A DNA stretch of 64,000 bases from Variovorax paradoxus (GTDB lineage Bacteria; Pseudomonadota; Gammaproteobacteria; Burkholderiales; Burkholderiaceae_C), in the NCBI RefSeq assembly GCF_009498455.1, contig NZ_CP045644.1, positions 3,165,001 through 3,229,000 on the forward strand. Reading direction: 5' to 3'. The notes below the pieces were generated by a model. That model was not told the origin of the DNA and ran no database searches. It saw only the letters and a program-made list of their open reading frames with translations. Numbering within the stretch: the stretch's first letter is position 1; each line of letters starts with the position of its first letter. The translations under genes were made by a program, and so were the position numbers. This document shows positions 8,748-16,831 of the stretch, piece by piece.

Positions 8748-9821
8748 ATGAAAATTGCGATCCTTGGGGGTGGCCACGGCGCCTATGCGGCTGCTGCGGA
8801 CCTGTCTGAAACCGGCCATGAAGTGCGCCTGTGGCGCCGCGACGCCGCCGCGCTTGAGCCCGTCGTGCAAGCCGGCGCGATCACGCTGAAAGACGCTGCC
8901 GGTGTGCGCGAGGTGCCCATCGCGCTGGCCACCGCCGACATCGGCGCGGCGCTGAAGGGCGCCGAGCTCATCGTCATTCCCACGCCCGCCATCGCCCAGC
9001 ACGACATCGCGCTGGCCATGGCGCCGCACCTGGTCGACGGCCAGGTCGTGTTCCTGCCGCCGGGCACCTTCGGCAGCTACGTGATGGCGCAGGCGGTGAA
9101 GGCCGCCGGCAACCGCGCCGACGTGGCCTGGGCCGAAACCGGCACCTTGCCGTACCTTGCGCGCAAGCACGGCGAGCGCGAAGTCAACGTCACCATCCGC
9201 GCGATCCGCCTGCCGACCGGCGTGTACCCGGCGCGCAAGGAGGCGCAGGCCATCGAGGTGATCCGACGCGCCTATCCGGCCGTGCACGGCTGCGGCGATG
9301 CGCTCTCGGGCGCGCTGATGAACGCCGGCCCCGTCATCCATCCGCCGCTGATGGTGATGAACGCCGCGCCGCTGCAGCACTTCGAGCGCTGGGACATCCA
9401 CAACGAAGGCACGCAGCGCGCCGTGCGCGACGTGACCGACCGGCTCGACCGTGAGCGCATGGCCGTGCGCGAGGCCTTCGGGCAGGGCGCGCCGCACTAT
9501 CCGCTGGCCGACCACTACAACAACGACCAGTGGATGTACGGCGACGCGCACAAGCAACTCGTCAAGTCGGGCGACTGGCGCGAGAACATCGACCTGCACA
9601 CGCACCGCTACATCACCGAAGACACCGAACTCGGCCTGGCCTTCCTGGCCTCGGCCGCGCGCCATGCGGGCGTCGATGCGCCTATTGCGCACGGCCTGCT
9701 GGCCATCGTCGGCGGCTTCCTCGGGCGCGACCTGCGCCAGGGCCCGCGCACCTTCGAAAGCCTGGGCCTGGCCAGCCTGAGCGCGACCCAGCTCAAGCAG
9801 AGGCTGCACGATGGCGAATGA
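8748..9821 (+). CDS. NAD/NADP octopine/nopaline dehydrogenase family protein
   Basis: 357 residues. The N-terminus MKIAILGGGHGAYAAAADL is a Rossmann dinucleotide-binding motif, and the C-terminal half (from about 180) is the all-helical octopine dehydrogenase domain, with HPPLMVMNA and a H-rich segment typical of that fold. Family members reduce the imine of an amino acid with a 2-oxoacid or oxidise a related opine-like compound; the substrate here is unknown. ATG at 8748 was chosen since the Gly-rich motif must be near the N-terminus. It overlaps the next gene by 11 bases and starts a four-gene overlapping operon. Confidence 0.85.
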   Translation: MKIAILGGGHGAYAAAADLSETGHEVRLWRRDAAALEPVVQAGAITLKDAAGVREVPIALATADIGAALKGAELIVIPTPAIAQHDIALAMAPHLVDGQVVFLPPGTFGSYVMAQAVKAAGNRADVAWAETGTLPYLARKHGEREVNVTIRAIRLPTGVYPARKEAQAIEVIRRAYPAVHGCGDALSGALMNAGPVIHPPLMVMNAAPLQHFERWDIHNEGTQRAVRDVTDRLDRERMAVREAFGQGAPHYPLADHYNNDQWMYGDAHKQLVKSGDWRENIDLHTHRYITEDTELGLAFLASAARHAGVDAPIAHGLLAIVGGFLGRDLRQGPRTFESLGLASLSATQLKQRLHDGE

Positions 9822-10815
9822 GCCCGCGCCGCCGCGCTTTGCCGCCGTAGGCGCCGGCCGCATGGGCCGCGGCATCGCCATCGCGTTCGCCTATGCGGGC
9901 CATCGCATCGCGCTGATCGACCTGCGCCCGCGCACGCCCGAGGCCTGGCAGCGGCTGCGCGACGAGGCGCAAGCGGAAATTGCGGCGAGCCTCTCAGGCC
10001 TTGCGCAGCTCGGCGTGATCGACGCCTCGCAGGTCAAGCGCATCACCGCGCGCGTGGATTTCGTGAATGCAGCAGAAGCACCGCGCGCACTGGCCGCCGC
10101 CGAACTGGTGTTCGAAGGCGTGCCCGAAACCATGGACGCCAAGCGCGAGGCCTTCGAGCACCTCAACCGCCATTGCAGCGACGATGCGATCCTCACCTCG
10201 ACCACCAGCAGCATCCTCGTGACGCAACTGGCCGCGCTGGTGCGTCGCCCCGAGCGCTTCCTGAACATGCACTGGCTCAATCCCGCGTACGTGATTCCCG
10301 TGGTCGAACTGAGCTGCCACCCCGGCACCGACGCCGGCGTGCTCGCACGCACGAAGGCACTGATGGAGGCCATCGGCAAGCTGCCCGTGGTCTGCGGCGC
10401 GTCGCCGGGCTACATCGTGCCGCGCCTGCAGGCGCTCGTGATGAACGAGGCGGCCCGCATGATCGAAGAAGGCGCTGCCACAGCGGAAGAAATCGACAAG
10501 GCCACGCGCTACGGCCTGGGACTGCGCTTCGCGGCACTCGGCGTGGTCGAGTTCATCGACTTCGGCGGCTGCGACATCCTGCATCACGCGAGCCGCGAGA
10601 TGTCGGCCTCGCTCGATGCGGGGCGCTACACCGCACCGGCCATCGTCGGGCGCATGGTCGAGGAAGGGCGGCTGGGCCTCAAGTCCGGCAGCGGCTTCTA
10701 CGACTACGCGGGCCGCGACACTGCCGCCTACCGGCGCGACGTGCTCTCGCGCACGCTCGGCGAACTCAAGCATGCGGGCCTGTGGCGCGCACCGGCCGAC
10801 GAGACGCTGTCATGA
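9811..10815 (+). CDS. 3-hydroxyacyl-CoA dehydrogenase family protein
   Basis: 334 residues with the Rossmann motif AVGAGRMGRGIAIAFAYAGH at 10-29, the NAD-domain segment ELVFEGVPETMDAKREAF, HWLNPAYVIPVVEL with the catalytic histidine and asparagine region of HbdA/FadB-type enzymes, and the C-terminal domain with GSGFYDY. It oxidises or reduces a 3-hydroxyacyl-CoA or a related 3-hydroxyacid (carnitine and 3-hydroxybutyryl-CoA dehydrogenases are relatives). It overlaps both neighbours, so translation is probably coupled. The actual substrate is not visible from sequence. Confidence 0.85.
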   Translation: MANEPAPPRFAAVGAGRMGRGIAIAFAYAGHRIALIDLRPRTPEAWQRLRDEAQAEIAASLSGLAQLGVIDASQVKRITARVDFVNAAEAPRALAAAELVFEGVPETMDAKREAFEHLNRHCSDDAILTSTTSSILVTQLAALVRRPERFLNMHWLNPAYVIPVVELSCHPGTDAGVLARTKALMEAIGKLPVVCGASPGYIVPRLQALVMNEAARMIEEGAATAEEIDKATRYGLGLRFAALGVVEFIDFGGCDILHHASREMSASLDAGRYTAPAIVGRMVEEGRLGLKSGSGFYDYAGRDTAAYRRDVLSRTLGELKHAGLWRAPADETLS

Positions 10816-11615
10816 CGATCCGCCGCGCCTTCGCCGACCTGTCGGTGGGGCAGGTGCACCACGCCGTCTGCGGCGATGCGCAGGCGCCTGCAGTGCTGCT
10901 GCTGCACCAGTCGCCGCGCAGCTGGGCCGAATACCGCGAGGTGCTGCCGCTGATCGCCGGCGCGGGTTACCGCGCCATCGCGATGGACACGGCGGGCTTC
11001 GGCGATTCGGCCGACGGCGGTGTGCCCGCGAGCATTGCGCTGTGGGCGCGCGTCGCGTGCGAGCTGCTCGATGCACTTGGCGTTGCGCAGGCCCACGTGG
11101 TGGGGCATCACACCGGCGGCGTGATCGCGATCGAACTGGCCGCTGCGTTTCCCGAGCGCGTGCGCAGCCTCGTGCTCTCGTCCACGCCGTACACCGACGA
11201 GGTGTTTCGTCGCGCCCGCGCGCAGCGTCCGCCCATCGACGAAGTGGCGCCGAGTGACGACGGCAGCCACCTCGCCGCGCTGTGGCAGAAGCGACAAGCC
11301 TTCTATCCGCCGGGGCGCCCCGACCTGCTCGAGGCCTTCGTGCGCGATGCGATGAAGGTCGGCCACCGTGTCGAAGAAGGACACCGCGCCGTGGCCTCGT
11401 ACCGCATGGAAGAGCGCATCAGCCGCGTGACGCAGCCGACGCTCATCGTGCGCGCCACGCTCGACCCTTTCGCGGCGCCGCATGCGGCGGAGTTGCAGCA
11501 TCACCTGCCGCAGGCGCGCATCGTCGACATCGACGGCGGCATGGTGCCCTTGCCCGACCAGATGCCCGAGGCCTTCGCGCACACGGTGCTCGACTTTCTG
11601 GCGACGCGGCCATGA
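10812..11615 (+). CDS. Alpha/beta-hydrolase-fold protein lacking the usual catalytic triad
   Basis: 267 residues with the alpha/beta hydrolase layout: oxyanion LHQSPRS near 31-37, DTAGFGDS at 59-66 and the nucleophile elbow VVGHHTGG at 96-103. The serine of GxSxG is replaced by H100, and the C-terminal histidine of GGHxP is M244 (GGMVPLPDQMPE). An acidic residue D219 remains. So it is either a hydrolase working without serine, a cofactor-free lyase or dioxygenase-like member, or a non-enzyme. ATG overlaps the previous stop (ATGA) and its own stop overlaps the next start. Confidence 0.85.
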   Translation: MTIRRAFADLSVGQVHHAVCGDAQAPAVLLLHQSPRSWAEYREVLPLIAGAGYRAIAMDTAGFGDSADGGVPASIALWARVACELLDALGVAQAHVVGHHTGGVIAIELAAAFPERVRSLVLSSTPYTDEVFRRARAQRPPIDEVAPSDDGSHLAALWQKRQAFYPPGRPDLLEAFVRDAMKVGHRVEEGHRAVASYRMEERISRVTQPTLIVRATLDPFAAPHAAELQHHLPQARIVDIDGGMVPLPDQMPEAFAHTVLDFLATRP

Positions 11616-12490
11616 AGGCGGTTCGCATTCATGGCTTCGATGCGGTGCCGGTGCTCGAAGATGTGGCCGAGCCCGAGGCGCGATCCGGCCGCACCCTCGT
11701 GCGCATGCAGGCCGCCACCGTCGGCCACATCGATCGCACCGTGTGGCAAGGCCGCTTCCTGCGGCATCCGCCGTTGCCCTACACGCCGGGCGTGGAAGCC
11801 GCGGGCGTTGTCGTCGCGAGCGAGCGCTATGCAAAGGGACAACGCGTGTGGTTGCGTGGCAGCGGCTTGGGCACGCTGTTCGATGGCACGTGGTGCGAGC
11901 TGATCGATGCACCCGACGACGCACTCGGCGTGCTGCCCAATGCCGTGCCGATGACGCTCGGCGCGGCGTTCTTCTCACCCACCACGTCGGCGTGGGTCGC
12001 CTTGCATGACGTTGCCCGATTGCAGCCTGGAGAGCAAGTGCTGGTGACGGGTGCGAGTGGCGCCGTGGGTTCTCTCGTGATGCAGCTGGCACGCGATGCA
12101 GGCTGTACTGCAACTCCTCTCGATCCGAAGGCGCCGCCGCCTGAAGTCGCCAGCGCCGACCTGCTCATCGACACCGTTGGCGGCGACGTGCTCGCCACCG
12201 CCTTGCCTGCCGTGCGCCCCGGCGGTCGCGCCGTGCTGATCGGCTACACCGCCGGCCCGACGCTGCACCTGGACATCGCGCACTTCCTGCAGCGCGACGT
12301 GGCGCTGCTGCCGCTCAACATGTTCAGGCGCGAAGCCGCGGGCCGCGCAGCCGCTCCAGAGTTGCTTGCACGGCTGGCCGATGGCCGCCTGCACCTCGAC
12401 GTGCAGCCCTTCGCGCTCACCGATGCAGCCCTCGCACTCGACTGGATTGCGCAACGTGGCCACCGCGGCCGCGCGGTGCTCGTGCCTTAG
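11612..12490 (+). CDS. Quinone-oxidoreductase-like MDR family dehydrogenase
   Basis: 292 residues of the medium-chain dehydrogenase/reductase superfamily. The N-terminal GroES-like part has the PYTPGVEAAGVVV signature; the cofactor domain has VLVTGASGAVGSLVMQLAR, the AxGxxG-type NADP motif. No structural or catalytic zinc cysteines are visible, matching the quinone oxidoreductase branch. At 292 residues it is shorter than the usual 320-340. It is the last gene of the overlapping operon, and its stop overlaps the stop of the convergent MarR gene by four bases. Confidence 0.82.
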   Translation: MKAVRIHGFDAVPVLEDVAEPEARSGRTLVRMQAATVGHIDRTVWQGRFLRHPPLPYTPGVEAAGVVVASERYAKGQRVWLRGSGLGTLFDGTWCELIDAPDDALGVLPNAVPMTLGAAFFSPTTSAWVALHDVARLQPGEQVLVTGASGAVGSLVMQLARDAGCTATPLDPKAPPPEVASADLLIDTVGGDVLATALPAVRPGGRAVLIGYTAGPTLHLDIAHFLQRDVALLPLNMFRREAAGRAAAPELLARLADGRLHLDVQPFALTDAALALDWIAQRGHRGRAVLVP

Positions 12491-12963
12491 TCTTCGTCGG
12501 GTACTTCGACCGGCACGTGCACGTGCAGGTCGATCATCTGCCGCAGCGTCTGCTTGAGCTCTTCAGCGCGTCGCAGGCCGAAAGGCTCGAGCACGCGGCG
12601 CTCGTGCTCGCGCGCCAGTTCCATCAGATGCTCGACCGCCTGCAGTCCCGCGGGCGTGATGCGCACCAGCGTGATGCGCCGATCACTTTCATGGGGCAGG
12701 CGTTCGACCTGGCCGCGCGCTTCCATGCGGTCGAGCAGCCGCGTCACCGTCGGCTGCTTGGTCACCGTCACCTGCGCGAGCTGGCCGATGCTGACCGCAT
12801 CGCTGCCCGCCAGCGACGCCATCACGCGCCACTCCGACACCGAAAAACCCTGCTGGCGCGCCACCTCGTGGAACTCCGAAGAGATCAGCTGGCTGGCCTG
12901 CGCCAGCAGCGCGGGCAGGTAGTCGTCGACGAAGCGATGCGTTTCCTTGAGCGGTTCAGACAT
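12487..12963 (-). CDS. MarR family transcriptional regulator (first)
   Basis: 158-residue winged-helix regulator: dimerisation helices at both ends, HTH VSIGQLAQVTVTKQPTVTRLLDRMEARG and wing ESDRRITLVRITPAG with the conserved DRR. The ATG at 12963 has a strong Shine-Dalgarno (AGGAGG, just upstream on the minus strand); an in-frame start further out would add MQSACLRQTGGTV. It is divergent from the iorA-like gene across a 144-base region that contains a promoter-like sequence, and convergent with the MDR gene. Variovorax iad loci are known to be repressed by MarR proteins released by auxin, so this is the likely local repressor. Confidence 0.9.
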   Translation of the reverse strand: MSEPLKETHRFVDDYLPALLAQASQLISSEFHEVARQQGFSVSEWRVMASLAGSDAVSIGQLAQVTVTKQPTVTRLLDRMEARGQVERLPHESDRRITLVRITPAGLQAVEHLMELAREHERRVLEPFGLRRAEELKQTLRQMIDLHVHVPVEVPDED

Positions 12964-13020
12964 GACGGTGCCTCCTGTTTGCCGCAGGCATGCGGATTGC
13001 ATGGCTAGGGTAATTCATGA

Positions 13021-13049
13021 TTGTGGATACATTCATTTCTAAACATTAT
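13021..13049 (+). promoter_or_regulatory. Candidate promoter and MarR operator upstream of the catabolic operon
   Basis: TTGTGG (13021-13026) and CATTAT (13044-13049) sit 17 bases apart, a plausible sigma-70 pair. The sequence ATTCATTTCTAAACATT (13031-13047) overlaps the -10 and recurs almost exactly before the 36.8-kb SDR-MarR genes (ATTCA, three bases, CTAAA, then CATT). This is the likely operator, by inference. Confidence 0.5.
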
Positions 13050-13107
13050 AGGAACCGTGATGTGACCCCGGGGCCGCATCCTCCCACGAGAAAGAAGAAG
13101 GACATCC

Positions 13108-15300
13108 ATGGCTGAGCGTTCGTTCGTCGAAGAAGTCAAGAAGCTGCGACTTACTGGTGGAGAAGTGTTCCGCGGCGAAGGCATTCTGGCCGTCACCAAG
13201 GCCCTGCTGGAGTCGGGCGTGTCGTATGTGGCGGGCTACCAAGGCGCTCCCATCTCGCATCTGATGGATGTGCTGGCCGATGCACAAGACATCCTGGCCG
13301 ACCACGGCATCCGCTTCGAGAACAGCGCCAGCGAAGCCACTGCCGCTGCCACGCTGGCCGCTTCCGTCAACTACCCGCTGCGCGGCGCCGTCACCTTCAA
13401 GGCGACCGTGGGCACCAACGTGGCGTCCGATGCACTGGCCAACCTGGCCTCGGGCGGCGTTACCGGCGGCGCGCTCATCATCGTGGGCGAGGACTACGGC
13501 GAAGGCTCGTCGATCATGCAGGAGCGCAGCCATGCGTTTGCCATGAAGTCGCAGATCTGGCTGCTCGATCCGCGGCCCAACCTGCCGAGCATCGTCGATG
13601 CGGTGAAGACGGGCTTCGATCTCTCGGAGGCCAGCAACACGCCCGTGATGCTGCAGCTGCGCATCCGCGCCTGTCACGTGCACGGCCACTTCATCGCGGG
13701 TGACAACAAGCGCGCCAAGTTCACGCTGAAAGAGGCGCTGGAGAACCCGCAGCGCGACGTCAGCCGCATCGTGCTGCCGCCCGCGAGCTTCGTGCACGAA
13801 CAAGAGAAGGTGAAAGACCGCTGGCCCGCCGCCGTGCGCTTCATCGAGGAGCGCCAGCTCAACGAGTTCTTCTCCGAAGACGCCGACGACATCGGCATCA
13901 TCGTGCAGGGCGGCAGCTACAACACGCTGCTGCGTGCGCTCGAACGCCTGGGCCTGGCCGACGTGTACGGCGAGACCCGCGTGCCGCTGTACGTGATGAA
14001 CGTGGCCTACCCCGTCATCGAGAGCGAAGTGATCCGCTTCTGCGAAGGCAAGCGCGCCGTGCTCATCGTGGAAGAAGGCCAGCCCAACTTCGTCGAGCAG
14101 AACCTCGCCACCATCCTGCGCCAGGCCGGCTCCACCACCGCGCTGCACGGCAAGGACATGCTGCCCGTGGCCGGCGAATACACGACGCTCGAACTGCTCA
14201 AGGGCACGCGCACCTTCTGCGAGCGCTACGAACGCCTCGCGCCGCTGCCCGTGCCCGCACCGGTGCGCAAGGTGATTCCGCTGAAGGAAGTGGCCGCCAT
14301 CGGTGTTGACGATGCACCCGAGCCCGCGCAGTTGGCGAGCGCGCTCGGCGACGTGGTGCATTCGCGTCCGCCGGGCTTTTGCACCGGCTGCCCCGAGCGC
14401 CCGATCTTCAGTGCGATGAAGCTGGTCGAACGCGAACTCGGTGCGCACCACGTGAGCGCCGACATCGGCTGCCACCTGTTCTCGATTCTTCCGCCCTTCA
14501 ACATCGGCAACACGACCATGGGTTACGGCCTCGGCGGCGCGGGCGCCTCGGCATTGAACGCACCGGCCGGCAAGCGCGCGATCTCGATGATGGGCGACGG
14601 CGGCTTCTGGCACAACGGCCTGACGAGCGGCGTGGCCAACGCGGTCTTCAACAAGAGCGACAACCTCACCATCATCGTCGACAACAACTACACCTCGGCC
14701 ACGGGCGGGCAGGACATCCTCTCGTCGACCGCCGTCAACAAGACGCGCAGCACCGGCCACGAAATCGAGCGCGCCGTGCGCGGTGTGGGTGTCGAATGGG
14801 TGAAGACGATCCGCCGCACCTACGACGTCGCCGGCATGCGCGACGCGCTGAAAGACGCACTCACCACCACGAAGAAGGGCCCCAAGGTCCTCATCGCCCA
14901 GTCGGAGTGCATGCTCAACAAGCAGCGCCGTGAGAAGCCGCTGGTGCGCAAGGCCATCGCCGACGGCAAGCGCATGGTGCGCGACAAGTTCGGCGTCGAT
15001 GCCGACACCTGCACCGGCGACCACTCGTGCATCCGCCTGTCGGGGTGCCCCTCGCTGTCGATCAAGCCCAACCCCGATCCGCTGCGCATCGACCCCGTCG
15101 CCACCGTGCTCGACAGCTGCGTGGGCTGCGGCAACTGCGGGGACGTGTCGCACGCCGCCGTGCTGTGCCCCTCGTTCTACAAGGCCCAGGTCGTGAGCAA
15201 CCCGACCGCGTGGGACCGTTTCCGCCAGCGCGTGCGCAGCACCGTCATCGGCTGGATGCAGCGCGGCGACGCGCGCCGCCGTGACGCTTATGCCTTCTGA
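13108..15300 (+). CDS. Indolepyruvate ferredoxin oxidoreductase alpha-type subunit
   Basis: 730-residue 2-oxoacid:ferredoxin oxidoreductase chain of the IorA type. The N-terminal pyrimidine-binding domain (GYQGAPISHLMD, about 45-56) is followed by the linking domain, the TPP domain with GDGGFWHNGLTSG and DNNYTSATGGQ (about 495-540) and a C-terminal ferredoxin-like region with cysteines in DTCTGDHSCIRLSGC and CVGCGNCGDVSHAAVLC. It oxidatively decarboxylates an aryl 2-oxoacid to an acyl-CoA. First gene of the catabolic operon; in the named iad series it occupies the position before iadC. The real substrate may be an arylglyoxylate rather than indolepyruvate (see findings). Confidence 0.9.
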   Translation: MAERSFVEEVKKLRLTGGEVFRGEGILAVTKALLESGVSYVAGYQGAPISHLMDVLADAQDILADHGIRFENSASEATAAATLAASVNYPLRGAVTFKATVGTNVASDALANLASGGVTGGALIIVGEDYGEGSSIMQERSHAFAMKSQIWLLDPRPNLPSIVDAVKTGFDLSEASNTPVMLQLRIRACHVHGHFIAGDNKRAKFTLKEALENPQRDVSRIVLPPASFVHEQEKVKDRWPAAVRFIEERQLNEFFSEDADDIGIIVQGGSYNTLLRALERLGLADVYGETRVPLYVMNVAYPVIESEVIRFCEGKRAVLIVEEGQPNFVEQNLATILRQAGSTTALHGKDMLPVAGEYTTLELLKGTRTFCERYERLAPLPVPAPVRKVIPLKEVAAIGVDDAPEPAQLASALGDVVHSRPPGFCTGCPERPIFSAMKLVERELGAHHVSADIGCHLFSILPPFNIGNTTMGYGLGGAGASALNAPAGKRAISMMGDGGFWHNGLTSGVANAVFNKSDNLTIIVDNNYTSATGGQDILSSTAVNKTRSTGHEIERAVRGVGVEWVKTIRRTYDVAGMRDALKDALTTTKKGPKVLIAQSECMLNKQRREKPLVRKAIADGKRMVRDKFGVDADTCTGDHSCIRLSGCPSLSIKPNPDPLRIDPVATVLDSCVGCGNCGDVSHAAVLCPSFYKAQVVSNPTAWDRFRQRVRSTVIGWMQRGDARRRDAYAF

Positions 15301-15304
15301 CGCC

Positions 15305-16810
15305 ATGACGAACACCGTTCAACCCATCAAGATCGCGATCCTCGCCATGGGCGGGGAGGGCGGCGGCGTGCTCGCCGACTGGATCGTCGACATGGGCGAG
15401 GCCAACGGCTACGTCGCCCAGACCACCTCCGTGCCGGGCGTGGCCCAGCGCACCGGCGCGACCATCTACTACGTCGAGCTGTACCCCGATGCGCAGGCGC
15501 ACGCCGACGGCGGACGCCCCGTGCTCGCGCTGATGCCGCTGCCGGGCGATGTCGACGTGGTGCTCGCCTCCGAGCTCATGGAAGCCGGCCGCGCGGTGCA
15601 GCGCGGGCTGGTCACGCGCGACCGCACCACGCTCATCGCCTCCACGCATCGCGTCTTCTCCATCGCCGAAAAGAGCGCCATGGGTGACGGCCGTGTCGAC
15701 AGCGACCAGCTGCTCGCCCACACCGCGCGCGCCGCCAAGCGCTTCATCCGCTTCGACATGGCGCAGGCCGCCGAAGCCTCGGGCAGCGTGATCAGCGCCG
15801 TGCTGTTCGGCACGCTCGCGGGCTCGGGCGTGCTGCCCTTCGGCCGCGCGCAGTTCGAAGCCACCATCGAGCGCGGCGGCGTGGGCGTGAAGCCCAGCCT
15901 CAAGGCCTTCGGTGCGGCATTCGATCGCGCACAGGACGGCGACGACGGCGAACCCGCCAAGGTGGCACCGGCCGCCACGCCCGCACCGCAGCCGCGCCAC
16001 CCGGCCGTGCGCGCGCTGGTCGAACGCGTGCAGCGCGACTTTCCGCTGCCCGCGCAAGACTTCCTGCTCGAAGGCGTGCGCCGCCTCATCGACTACCAGG
16101 ACCTGGCCTACGCCGGCCTCTACCTCGACCGCATGGCCGCTGTGGCCAAGCTGCCCGACGACGCCCATCGCCTGCTGCGCGAAACCGCGCGCCACCTCGC
16201 GCTGTGGATGTCCTACGAAGACACGGCCCGCGTCGCCGCCCTGAAGACCCGCGCGACCCGCTTCGAGCGCGTGCGCGGCGAGGCCGGCGTGCAGCCGGGC
16301 CAGGTGCTCGCCATCCACGAGTACATGCACCCGCGCCTGCAGGAAATCTGCGAGACGCTGCCCGGCGGCATCGGCCGCTGGCTCATGCACTCCACGCTGC
16401 CCAGGAAGATCGTCGAGCGCTTCACGCAGCACGGCCGCGTGATCCGCACCAGCTCGCTGCGCGGCTACCTGATGCTGCGCACCGTGGCCGCGATGAAGCG
16501 CTGGCGCCGCTCGACGATGCGCTACGCCGACGAAAACCGCCGCATCGAAGAGTGGCTGCAACGCATCGCCGCCACCGCCCAACGCAACCCCGCGCTCGCC
16601 GTCGAACTCGCCCAGTGCCAGCGCCTGGTCAAGGGCTACAGCGACACGCACGAGCGCGGCCTGCGCAACTACGACACCGTGATGCGCGCGTTCGAACGTG
16701 CGGGTGCCGCGCTGGCGCCCGCCACTTTGCGCGAACTGCGCGACGCCGCGCTCGCCGACGAACACGGCCACAAGCTGCAAGCCGCGCTGGCGCAGCACGC
16801 CCTGGCCTGA
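15305..16810 (+). CDS. Indolepyruvate oxidoreductase beta-type subunit with long C-terminal extension
   Basis: 501 residues from the ATG at 15305; an in-frame ATG at 15290 overlaps the previous gene and cannot be excluded. Residues 1 to about 190 are the gamma/beta catalytic domain (IAILAMGGEGGGVLADWIV, QRTGATIYYVEL, SVISAVLFGTLAGSG). The remaining 300 residues are not part of classical archaeal IorB (about 200 aa) and form a helical, arginine-rich domain of unknown role seen in aerobic proteobacterial homologues. It pairs with the upstream subunit; spacing is four bases. Confidence 0.87.
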   Translation: MTNTVQPIKIAILAMGGEGGGVLADWIVDMGEANGYVAQTTSVPGVAQRTGATIYYVELYPDAQAHADGGRPVLALMPLPGDVDVVLASELMEAGRAVQRGLVTRDRTTLIASTHRVFSIAEKSAMGDGRVDSDQLLAHTARAAKRFIRFDMAQAAEASGSVISAVLFGTLAGSGVLPFGRAQFEATIERGGVGVKPSLKAFGAAFDRAQDGDDGEPAKVAPAATPAPQPRHPAVRALVERVQRDFPLPAQDFLLEGVRRLIDYQDLAYAGLYLDRMAAVAKLPDDAHRLLRETARHLALWMSYEDTARVAALKTRATRFERVRGEAGVQPGQVLAIHEYMHPRLQEICETLPGGIGRWLMHSTLPRKIVERFTQHGRVIRTSSLRGYLMLRTVAAMKRWRRSTMRYADENRRIEEWLQRIAATAQRNPALAVELAQCQRLVKGYSDTHERGLRNYDTVMRAFERAGAALAPATLRELRDAALADEHGHKLQAALAQHALA

Positions 16811-16831
16811 AGAGACGAAGGGAACCGCCCC

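Noticed and set aside
13039..15315. 758-residue open frame antisense to the IorA-like gene
   Set aside because: Composition artefact (rich in H, R, A) of the opposite strand of a gene with clear TPP and ferredoxin motifs.
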